A DNA stretch of 64,000 bases from NCBI RefSeq assembly GCF_011386835.1, contig NC_088796.1:30025011-30089010 (forward strand), in the 5' to 3' direction. This DNA comes from Chrysemys picta bellii. Lineage: Eukaryota; Chordata; Testudines; Emydidae. The notes beneath the pieces are model-generated. The model did not search any database. It saw nothing but the letters and a program-made list of their open reading frames with translations, and had not been told where the DNA came from. A program made the position numbers and the translations under genes. Numbering within the stretch: position 1 is the stretch's first letter; every line of letters begins with the position of its first letter. Positions 54,420 through 64,000 of this stretch are shown here, one piece after another.

Positions 54420-55215
54420 ACCCATGCTGATGGTGACCACATCTTGAAAAAAATCTTTCCTGAACCCCCTCTTCTGGCCTTCACTCAATTCCCTACCTTG
54501 CCAAGCTCATCATCAGAAGCAAGCTCCCTATAGACCAGGACACACCAACTCACAGCGGCACCAGCCCTTGCCAGAACAACAAATGCAAAACCTGCAGACA
54601 TATCTCGACTGCTATGATGATCAGTACCCCTCACAACGCACCTGTCAAGATCCATTGGTCCTACGCATGCTTGTCACAATATGGGGTACCTCAACCAATG
54701 CATCAAATGCCCCAACAACAACAAAGTGGGAAAAACCTGACAATCACTGTGCTCTTGAATGAACTCTCAGAAAAATAGTAAAAGACAAAAATGCCATATC
54801 ACCCAAGGGCGAACACTTTTTACAAAACAATCACTCCATATATGACCTGTCAGTCCACATCCTCAAAGGAAACTTGCACAACACTTTTAAAAGACGAGCC
54901 TGGGAACTTAAATTCATAACTCTACTAGACACCAAATAACATGGATTTAATAAAGACACTGGATTTATTGCTTCTTTACACCTGACTGTAGAGGTAAACT
55001 GCTGATTTAACACCTTTTGCAAAAGACAATTTAAGATGAACGCTGTATCTGTTCCACCCTTGTATTTAGCTGTGATACTCTGAGTACCTTTCCCAGATCT
55101 GAAAAACAGTTGTGTTTTAAGCTTGAAAGCATGTGTAATCTTTCACCAATAGAAGTTGGTCTAATAAAAGATATTACCTCACCCACCTTTTTCTCTTTAA
55201 TATTCTGGGACCAAT
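54420..55215 (+). repeat. Penelope-like retroelement, 3' end with GIY-YIG relic
   Basis: Translated across several frameshifts, the strand gives NNKCKTCRH, then a YLNQCIKCPNNN-like block, then HSIYDLSVHILKGNLH-type and RAWELKFITLLDTK segments. These match the order of the C-terminal endonuclease region of vertebrate Penelope-like elements. The tail agaagttggtctaataaaag and cacccacctttttctc is also typical. It has several stops and is inactive. Confidence 0.7.
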
Positions 55216-56452
55216 ACGGCTAAAACAACATTGCAAACAACTATTAAATGAGTCATTCTTAATTGAAAGTTATTAGTATTTTTTCCCTCTATTTGTCTTT
55301 CATCATCTTGACTCTTTCATGGTATACTAAGTATACTTAGAAAGAAGTACTTTACATGGTTAGATGGTTATCCACTTCTCTAGCTTTAGCCAAACACTAC
55401 TCCCTTTCCAAAGAGCCTACTCATTACAAGCATTTCAGATCTGCTGCTTTATCACACAGAGGTTCACATCTTTTGTGAACAGCTTTGACCCTCCAGTTTT
55501 GTTGTGTCTCTTGCCCCTGCTTCTCATTACTTTATACAATATTAATGACCCCAGGGTGACATTTGCCTCTCCATGTTAACTATAAAACCATACTACATGC
55601 CAAGGGGATGTAGCTCATGCACTCTTAATTACATGCAATCCAAGTACTGTACAACACAAACCTGTACTAATTTTGTTTTTAACAGTTAAGCATATTGGTC
55701 AAATTTGGGTAAATGATGCCCTAAAGGAATTAGCAACAGATTACAAGGATTGTAAACAGTTTTTCTTGTGAAATGTAGTCACTTTCTGCACTGAATGTTT
55801 TAATTAGCAAATGTAAGTGGAAATATGTTAGCGTTTTCACTGACCACAAGTGTGTGCCTAAGCAATTAAGGATTCATATTTTACTCTTTTTTCCTACCAC
55901 TGTGCACTTTTCTTCCTCAACACCATCTTTGTCTTATAACAAAAGGCCACTGTGAAATTTCAAATTGAACTTCCCCTTCCCCAGATACGTTCTGGAAACA
56001 GAGGAGAGGAGGAGAAGGTCATTCCCACCAGAACTGTTCATGGAGGGGGCCTTCTATGTGCCAACCTCCGTCCTCCTTTGCAGAGGAAGCCACCCTTAAA
56101 AGTCCTGTCCTACTTTGGATGCTGGGTCTGGATATGGATGTCCATAGATCCTGGTCTCCACATGTGAGGGGAAGTGTGTGTGTGGGGGGTGGGGAGGCAT
56201 GTATCCTTCCTTCATCTCCAATCCACATCCAGTAGGCAGGGTAAATTCTACCATAAAGGGAGCCCCAAGCAATATCCCCTTTTCTGCAGTGCCCTTTGTG
56301 TGGAATCCACTTATACTCTTCATGGACAGGGGTAGTGAAGGCAGCAGTAGAGGGAAGGAGCAGGGAATCCTAGAGTCACTCACTGAGTGTTCCTCCCTTC
56401 AGGATCCCAGCTATTGGTGAGGGGGTTAATCTGTCTAATCCTGAGGAAATGC
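55216..56452. other. Intergenic, nothing recognised
   Basis: About 1.2 kb without a gene or recognisable repeat. Confidence 0.5.
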
Positions 56453-57004
56453 GTAGAAACATAGAAATGTATGACTGGAAGGGACCTTGAGAAGTCATCA
56501 AATCTGTCCCTCTGCACTGTGGCTGGACCAAGTAATCCTAGACAATCCCTGATATGTGTTTGGAAGATTTTAAGAACAGGTTGGACAATGATGGGGATTC
56601 CACAACCTCTCTTGGAAACCTATTCTAGTGCTTAACTACCTTTATGGTCAGAAAGTTTTGCCAAATATCTACCCTAATTCTCCCTTGCTGCAGAATAAGC
56701 CCATTACTTTTGATCTTACCTTAGTGGACATGGAGAACAATTGATCACTATCCTATTTATAACAGTCCTTAACATATTTGAAGACTTATCAGGTCCCCCT
56801 CAGTTTTCTTTTCTCAAGACTAAACGTGCCCAGTTTCTGTAACCTTTCCTCATAGGACAGGTTTTCTAAACCTTTTATGGTTTTTGTTGCTCTTATCTGG
56901 ATTCTTTCCAATTTGCCCACATCTTTCCTAAAGTTTGGTGCCCAGACTGGACATGGTATTCCTGTTGAGTCCTCATCCGTACTGAATAGAGCAGGGCTGT
57001 TACC

Positions 57005-57144
57005 CAGGGCAGCCGAGAGCGGGTTCGGGCCCCCCAGCAAGGGTGAACCAGCTAAACAGCCAGGGAAACCAGGCCCTGGGCCCCCTTCTGGACCACCGGA
57101 CCCCGGTAATTTGTACCGGCTCCCTCCCCACCTCGTCGGCCCTG
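57005..57144. mobile_element. 140-bp hAT-type MITE inside CR1
   Basis: Begins cagggcagccgagag and ends cacctcgtcggccctg (imperfect inverted termini cagggc...gccctg). It is flanked by the perfect 8-bp direct repeat ctgttacc at 56997-57004 and 57145-57152. Removing it restores continuous CR1 sequence. GC-rich and non-coding. Confidence 0.85.
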
Positions 57145-58448
57145 CTGTTACCTCCTGTGTCTTATATATGACACTCCTTTTAATACACCTCAGAATGATG
57201 TTTGCCTTTTTCGCAGCTGCATCACAGTTTTGATTCATATTCAATTTGTGATCTACTATAAGACCCAGATCCTTTTTTGAGCAGTACTAGCATCTAGCCA
57301 CTTATTCCCCCTTCGTATTTGTGCATTTGATTTTTTCCATCCTATGTGAAATACTTTGCATTTATCATTATTGCATTTCATCCTGTTGATTTCAGACCAA
57401 TTCTCCAATTTGTCAAGGTCATTTTGAATCCTCTCATTCAAAGTGCTTGCAACTCCTCCCAGCTTGTATCATCCACAGATTTTATAAGTATACTCTCCAT
57501 TCCATTGTCCAAGTCATTAATGAAAATATTGAATAGTACTGAACCGAGGACTGGCCCCACTAGATAATGTCCTCCCAATTAGACAGCAAGCCATTGATAA
57601 TTGCTCTTTGAATACAGTTTTTCAACCAGTTATGCACCTACCTTATAGTAACTTCATCTAGACCATGTTTCCTTAGTTTACTTATATGAATATCATGTGG
57701 GACTGTATCAAATGCCTTACTAAAACCAAGATCTAGCACAGCTACTGCTTTCCCCCTCACCCCCCTTGGCCAGTAATTCAGTCAAAGAAGGAAATTAGGG
57801 TGGTTTGGCATGATTTGTTCTTGACCATCTATCCTGTACTATTCCTTATAATCCTTTGTGACCATGGCCCCAGTGCGGGCCAGCTGTGGTCACTCAATTA
57901 GGGTGAGCTGCTAAGAATGGGGCAGACAATCTCCCAAAAGCTAGTGGATATTCCAATACTTAGATTTACCAAACCAGCACAAACAGCTTCTTTATTATCT
58001 TACTGGTTACTCAGAAATCCAAAAACACATTTCCCTTAAAGTGATCCAGACTCAGGCCTCCATCCAGGTACCTAAGTCAAATATGATGACTTCTGAAAAT
58101 CTTATTTCATCATATAAAAGAAAAGGTTCTACCAATCCCAAAGGATAGGTCACATTACCTCCCAGGTTAATGAATGTTTCAGATCTTACCTAAATACATA
58201 CTATAGCCAATTCTTATTAACTAAACTAACATGTATTAAAAAATGAGAGCAAGTATGTTAAAAGATCAATATACATACAGACATGAGTTCTGTTCTAAAG
58301 ATTGAGATTCATAGAAATGATTGTGAGCTTTGTAGTTGCAAGGAGTTCTTTCAGAAATAGTCCATAGGTTATAGTCCAATGTTTATATTTCAGGGCGATC
58401 CAGTTAGAACTGGGATCTCAGTCCTTATGGCATAGGCCTCCCCTGCAC

Positions 58449-59520
58449 GAATCGTGGAATATCAGGGTTGGAAGGGACCTCAGAAGGTCACCTAGTCCAA
58501 CCCCCTGCTCAAAGCAGCGCCGATCCCCAACTAAATCATCCCAGCCAGGGCTTTGTCAAGCTTGACTCTAAAAACCTCCAAAGAAGGAGATTACACCACC
58601 TCCCTAGATGACCCATTCAGTGCTTCACCGCCTTCCTAGTGAAAAAGTTTTTCCTAATATCCAACCTAAACCTCCCCCACTGCAACTTGAGAGCATTACT
58701 CCTTGTTCTATCATCTGCTACCACTGAGAACAGTCTAGATCAGGGGTCGGCAACCTGTCAGAAGTGGTGTGCCGAGTCTTCATTTATTCACTCTAATTTA
58801 AGGTTTCGCGTGCCAGTAATACATTTTAATGTTTTTAGAAGGTCTCTTTCTATAAGTCTATAATATATAACTAAACTATTGTTGTATGCAAAGTAAATAA
58901 GGTTATTAAAATGTTTAAGAAGCTTCATTTAAAATCAAATTAAAATGCAGAGCCCCCCGGACCGGTGGCCAGGACCTGGGCAGTGTGAGTGCCACTGAAA
59001 ATCAGCTCATGTGCCGCCTTCGGCACCCATGCCATAGGTTGCCTACCCCTGGTTTAGATCCAGCCTCTTTGGAACCCCCTTTCAGGTAGTTGAAAGCAGC
59101 TATCAAATCCCCCCTCATTCTTCTCTTCTGCAGACTAAACAATCCCAGTTCCCTCAGCCTCTCCTCATGAGTCATGTGATCCAGCCCCTTAATTATTTTT
59201 GTTGCCCTCCGCTGGACTCTTTCCAATTTTTCCACATCCTTCTTGTAGTGTGGGGCCCAAAACTGGACACAGTACTCCAGATGAGGCCTCACCAATGTTG
59301 AATAGAGGGGAACGATCACGTCCCTTGATCTGCTGGCAATGCCCCTACTTATACAGCCCAAAATGCCGTTAGCCTTCTTGGCCAGAAGGGCACACTGTTG
59401 ACTCATATCCAGCTTCTCATCCACTGTGGCCCCTAGGTCCTTTTCTGCAGAACTGCTACCTAGCCATTTGGTCCCTAGTCTGTAGTAGTGCATGGGATTC
59501 TTCCGTCCTAAGTGCAGGAA
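58449..59520 (-). repeat. Second CR1 LINE, minus orientation, split by a MITE
   Basis: The 3' end begins atcgtggaatatcagggttg. The minus-strand frame at 59002-59493 reads [19 protein letters not shown], then [20 protein letters not shown], the CR1 ORF2 C-terminus. The element is interrupted at 58741-59051 by a hAT-type MITE and is 5' truncated at about 59520. Confidence 0.93.
58741..59051 (-). mobile_element. hAT-type MITE, second family, copy 2, inside CR1
   Basis: Starts caggggtcggcaacct and ends aggttgcctacccctg. It is the reverse-orientation sibling of 37696-37995, with the shared interior gcacacc/ggtgtgc and tttataga segments. The flanking 8-mers gtctagat (58733-58740) and gtttagat (59052-59059) match 7 of 8. 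CR1 sequence is continuous on either side. Confidence 0.9.
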
Positions 59521-59663
59521 ATCTTAAGCAGATCTGAGAGAAACAGGATTAGGACCCAACGATCTTTTATACAATTTCATGTCCTTTTTGACAAGTTGGA
59601 GTTCCTCTGGGAACAAAAGGTAATTAGGATGACTTTGAAGGAGGTCCATCACTGGTACTTATC

Positions 59664-59846
59664 TATAGAATCATAGAATACCAGGGTTGGAAGGGACCTC
59701 AGGAGGTCATCTAGTCCAACCCCCTGCTCAAAGCAGGACTAATCCCCAGACAGATTTTTATCCCAGATCCCTAAATGGCCCCCTCAAGGATTGAACTCAC
59801 AACTCTGGGTTTAGCAGGCCAAGGCTCAAACCACTGAGCTATCCCT
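59664..59846 (-). repeat. tRNA-derived SINE with CR1-like tail (turtle Pol III SINE type)
   Basis: On the minus strand it begins agggatagctcagtggtttg (A-box-like) and has gtgagttcaatccttgag (B-box-like), so the head is tRNA-derived. It then ends in a CR1-type 3' tail (plus strand atagaatcatagaatacc). A tRNA-type head joined to a CR1 tail is the architecture of the tortoise Pol III/Cry SINE family, which hijacks CR1 reverse transcriptase. It is not a functional tRNA gene. Confidence 0.8.
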
Positions 59847-61260
59847 AGAATTAACATAAAGGAATTTGCTTGTTCCTTCACCATTCACAGATTATTTGCT
59901 ATACATTTCAAAGAGAGATGAATACAGAGATACGTGTTTACAATTAATTTAAATACTAGGATGTTCTTTTGATCTCTGAATTATTAGAATACAGCATAGA
60001 TAGGGACTGTTGATTACATTGTCAACCCTAGTCATGCATATGTAAATACACAAAAACACAACCATTACCTCACCACATGTCTTTAAGGGTTCAATTTGAG
60101 TAGTTTATTTTGCAGGATGTTTAACCCTTTCTAGACATGCGTCACACCCTTTTATCCTCCAGGTGCTTTACAAATTGGTTAGCAATTTGTTCCAGTATTT
60201 TTCCAGGTATTACAGTGAGGCTGTGACTGGTATATAAATCCCTGGGTCCTCTTTGTTCCCCTTTTTAAAGACAGATACTATGTTTGCCATTCTCTAATCT
60301 TTTTGGACCTCACCTGTCCTCCAGGAGTTCTGAAAGATAATTGCTAATGATTCAGAGATTGCTTCAGCTAGTTCTTTTAGTAACCCAATGTCATCAGGCC
60401 TTGCCAACTTGAATACCTCCATCTTATCTAAATAGTCTTTAACCTGTTCTTTCCCTATTTTGGGTTGCATTCCTCCCTCTGGTTGTTAATGTTAATTCTG
60501 TTGAGTAGCTGGTCAGCATTAACCTTTAAGTGAAGACTTAAGCAAAATAGGCATTAAACACCTCAGCTTTCTTAATGCCATCAATTATTAGCTCGCCTTC
60601 TCTGCTAAGTAGATGTCCTATACTTTCCTTCATCTTTCTCTTGCTCTTTATATATTTATAGAACCTCCTTTTATGTCCCATGATAGGTGAAACTTATTTT
60701 ATGTCTTACCCTTTCTGATTTTGTTCCTACATATCCTTTTGTGCTCCTCCTTAGATATTTAACCATGATGCCACTTTTTGTTGGATTCCTTTTTGATTTT
60801 CAGATCATTAAAGAACTCTTAATGGAGCTATATAGGCCTTTTACTGTTCTCTCTTTCCTTCACGTCACAATAATTTTCAGTTTTGCCTTTAATATTGTCT
60901 CCTTGAGAAACTGCCATCTTTCCTGAACTCATTTTTCCTCTTACATTTCCTTCCCTTGGGACTTTACCTACCAGTTTTCTGAGTTTGTTAAAGTCTTCTT
61001 ATTTGAAGTCCATCGTCTTTATTCTGCTGCTCTCACTCCTTTCCTTTGAATCATGAAATCTCTCATTTCATGCTCACTCTCACCCAAATTACCTTCCATT
61101 TTCAGATTCAAGTCTAAAATGGCCTGACTTCTTCCTCTGCTTTCTGGAAGAAAAAGTTGTCCCCAATCCATTCATGAACTTATTGGAAATTTTGTTTTGT
61201 CCTATTACTTTTCCAACTGATGTTTGGGTAGTTAAAATCCCCCATTACTAGTAGGTATCT

Positions 61261-64000
61261 ACTACTATAGATAAAGCAAACAAAGATTAATCAGCTATAC
61301 CTATACCAGTATCTTCTTATGAGCTCTTCTTCTAATTCTATAAGATGTCCAACTTTCCCACTCCTTGAACATAATAATGCCTTACTAAATGTTACTCTAA
61401 CTAAAGTTCATGATTCATGATGCCACAAAGGGTGGCATCCAACAGAAAATCATGTTACTGTAAAAAAATCCTCTTAGATCCTTAGGGCAGTTATACGATA
61501 TTCACGTGAGAGCCAACTGTCATAGTTCAACGGGGATTAAATATGAAATTTTACTAACACACAGGGTTTGGGAACAGTAAGTGCTAACAAAAAACACTGG
61601 GCATGCCAGGCTTTTCTTTTTCTCAGCATTGCAAACAAATCAGATTAGGGTGAATGAAGAGCTTTTTAGTATTATACAACATGATATACATAGATGTTTT
61701 AAATGCTATACATAAGGGACCTATTGGCAAAACCTGAGAAAAGAACGAAGTGTGTCACTACCTAGTCAGTATCACTGACTATGCATCCTGTGACACCTAC
61801 AAAAAACTTAACAATGGTTAGGCTGCGGGTTTGTGGACACCACTGCTTATCATGGTGACCAATATCATCTCATTGTTTACTTGTACTCCCCGTCTATATC
61901 CATCTCTTGTCTCTTGGCGTTTAGTTAGATTCCAGGTTCTCTGGGGCAAAGGGCTGTCTTTGTTCTGTGTTTGTATTGGGCCTAACATAATGGGGTCCTA
62001 GATGCTATGGTAATACAAATAGTAAATAATAATGTAATTGATAATGGCAGGGTCTTATTCATTTGTTTTTAGTCCTTGTTTTAGAATTGTGTACCCTTTG
62101 TTCATAGCAACTCTTTGGAAGCTAGAAATTCAAATATTCTCTCTTACTGAACATATTTCCTTTGTTAGATTCATTAATTTTGTTATCAAAGGCTTGCTCA
62201 TGAATATTTTTGGCAAACTTCCCCTAAAAACACACACCCATGCACCTAACAATTTACAAATAAATATTTGGGAGAAAGGGGTAAAATACTGCGCACCCTA
62301 GTGTTGATAGACTTACTGTAGATAATTAATAGAGCTGGTCAAAAACCTGAATTATTTTGTCAACATTTCAAATTTTGGCCAAAAATGGAGGCCAAAACTT
62401 GAACTACATTTTTGCATTTTTTTTGCCAGTTCTAATAACCAGGGAATATGTGACACTATAATAAATGTGTTGCTGATATAGATATGGTCAACAGCTAAAC
62501 TGCACTTGTGCGGACCTAGGGCCAGATGCTCAAAGGTGTTTAGGTGCTGAACTACAGTGTGAGTTAGGTACCTAAATACTTTTGAAGATCTGAGCCTAAA
62601 CCTGCCACTGTCTGCTTCAAAAGCACAGACCTGCTATGACTTGAGCTAAAGAAGAATTTCTGTTACTAGTTTTAAGATGCAGTAATTTTAAGGAATTTAC
62701 ACTACTCTGTGTGTCAATCAATAGAGATGAACTTAGTTGCCTACAATTTAAAAAGGGCAGGCATTCCATCCAGTAGAGGAAACCAATACATTACAATAGG
62801 GAAAGTCATGAGTGCTGTGCTTTCTGTAATTAAAAAAATGTTCATATGAATAATCTCTTAGGAAATGGGGGAAGACAAGCAATTTTCCCACACTATGAAT
62901 CCTAGAATGTGGTCTTTATAGGGAGAGTTATCTGTGCCAATAGGTTTTTGCATGAATGATTTTCTTCAGTTTGACATTTGACACTTTTTCTACCCATCAG
63001 TAAATCAAACCAAACAACTGAGGTCAAAAGTGTCAACAAAAGTCAACTGATTTTAAAGGGAAGGTGTGTGGCTGTGAGTGTGTGTAAGGTAAAGAGAGGG
63101 TGCATTTTTTTCCTTTTAAAAGAGGTTGCTCATTTGCTTAAAGTTTTACAGAATAAAACATTGTTTACACATTTTCCTGTGTTCTGTTTATCTGCCAAGA
63201 TAATTCTTGCACCATACTAATTCCTGTTTGAGAAACAAATGGCCCCTTTCACATTACAGCTATGCACAGTTTACATGAATTTTTCCAGGACTCCACTTTA
63301 GAAGAACTGCAGCAACACATATGCTTCTCTCTTCCCTTGGGTTCAAACTATGACCTCTTTATCGAGGACCCCATGATTGTACAAGCCAAATAACTAGTGT
63401 GATAACCTATAGGTGTTACGCAAAGTCCTCTGGTAAACAGGGACACTGCAAGCTTCTTTAGAGAAAATGCCATCGGTTCTACTATCTCAAAATTTGAGAT
63501 AAGCAGGCCAGAAATGGGAATGAGGAAAAAGTTTGATGTGAGAATAGGATTAACTGCTTTACGGAACAGATACATCCAGGGCACTTTCTATCTTTGTTCT
63601 GAGTGCAGATATTTCATTAATGTTGAGGGGCACACTATGCTTGAAACCAATTGCATAAAGTTTGCTAAGTTGATAATTCCACTGTGGCAAATGTGATCAC
63701 AGTAGCAACATGTAGCTCAAATAAAACTCTGCTTTCCTTTAACAAAGGAAGCAAAATGACCAAACTGGCAGAAACTTTTTCTGGGTAGGGTCTTTTATAA
63801 CATTGGCTTAGTTTAGTAACAGAGTCTCCAAAGCTTATCAGAGCTGTTGGGAGATATGGCCAAAGGGATCTGTTCAAGTGTGATTCAAGAAGCTTCCTTT
63901 CTTTCTTAGGGGCTGAGGGTAGTACTGCCTCTTTAACCCAGCAAAGCCATTTCAATTATGTTTAAAAATATACGCGTTAATGACAGGCAAAGATGGATTT
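61261..64000. other. Intergenic, with repeat tails only
   Basis: A MIR-type tail lies at about 61925-62035 (gggcaaagggctgtctttgt, then cctaacataatggggtcct). A decayed inverted-repeat MITE-like patch lies at about 62518-62600 (gggccagatgctcaaagg). Otherwise nothing recognised; no gene found up to the window end. Confidence 0.5.

Larger units (their letters stand above)
57857..60146 (-). mobile_element. LTR-like element inserted in CR1, itself carrying two insertions
   Basis: Starts tgtgaccatggcc and ends atgcgtcaca (TG...CA ends), with a near 5-bp duplication tcctt/ccctt (57852-57856, 60147-60151). CR1 reads continuously across the junction once it is removed (ataatcctt then ttatcctcc). Subtracting the CR1 at 58449-59520 and the SINE at 59664-59846 leaves about 1.03 kb, a plausible LTR size. 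No viral coding sequence was seen. The class is inferred from ends and duplication only, and the orientation is uncertain. Confidence 0.6.
56453..61260 (-). repeat. Long CR1 LINE, minus orientation, host of nested insertions
   Basis: The 3' tail is at the low-coordinate end (catagaaatgtatgactgg). The reverse-transcriptase region lies at about 56800-57856, and the sequence resumes at 60152 with ttatcctccaggtgc, running to the endonuclease region near 61200-61240 (minus strand ggattttaactacccaaac, i.e. DFNYPN). About 2.4 kb of CR1 is retained after removing the insertions at 57005-57144 and 57857-60146. It has many stops. Confidence 0.88.

Noticed and set aside
56789..57244. 151-codon minus-strand frame with apparent novel proline/glycine-rich insert
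   Set aside because: It is a CR1 reverse-transcriptase fragment whose insert is the 140-bp MITE at 57005-57144.
59770..59846. tRNA-like sequence on the minus strand
   Set aside because: It is the head of a SINE joined to a CR1 tail and lacks a convincing intact cloverleaf, so it is not called a tRNA gene.
61261..64000. Possible start of a neighbouring gene near the window end
   Set aside because: No open frame there resembles a known protein, and only repeat tails are visible.

Overview
The window is vertebrate nuclear DNA, most likely from a turtle and probably a cryptodiran. It carries one recognisable protein-coding gene. This is the 3' three quarters of NNT, mitochondrial NAD(P) transhydrogenase, on the + strand: 16 coding exons between 87 and 41313, ending at a TAA stop. 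The turtle assignment is an inference from interspersed repeats: abundant 5'-truncated CR1 LINEs, a tRNA-headed SINE with a CR1-like tail (59664-59846), MIR-type SINEs, ERV-type LTRs, a Penelope-like relic and several hAT-type MITEs. No species-specific marker was tested.  Layout. 1-41313: NNT exons separated by 15 introns of 1.0-10.7 kb. Every junction is GT-AG, and the exon lengths join into one open frame of 827 residues, about residues 260-1086 of a 1086-residue protein. Exons 1-4 complete the NAD(H)-binding domain I and its linker. Exons 5-11 encode the membrane proton channel, domain II. Exons 12-16 encode the NADP(H)-binding domain III. The first ~259 codons, the promoter and the transit peptide lie upstream of the window. 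41314 to about 43550: 3' UTR with two plausible AATAAA signals. From there to 64000: intergenic DNA with no gene I can support, largely transposon-derived.  The clearest repeat structures are these. Two inverted copies of one hAT-type MITE have perfect 8-bp target duplications (22212-22722 and 47057-48322). Two copies of a second hAT-type MITE lie at 37696-37995 and 58741-59051. An LTR with a perfect 5-bp duplication lies at 7675-8443. A CpG-rich foldback element lies at 13884-14179. A multi-level nest occupies 56453-61260: a CR1 is interrupted by a 140-bp hAT MITE and by an LTR-like element, which in turn holds a second CR1 (itself split by a hAT MITE) and a SINE.  How it works together: the one functional unit is NNT, whose product sits in the inner mitochondrial membrane and couples proton re-entry to hydride transfer from NADH to NADP+. 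The rest reads as ordinary transposon-rich intronic and intergenic DNA. I found no CRISPR array, operon, RNA gene or undescribed multi-gene system.
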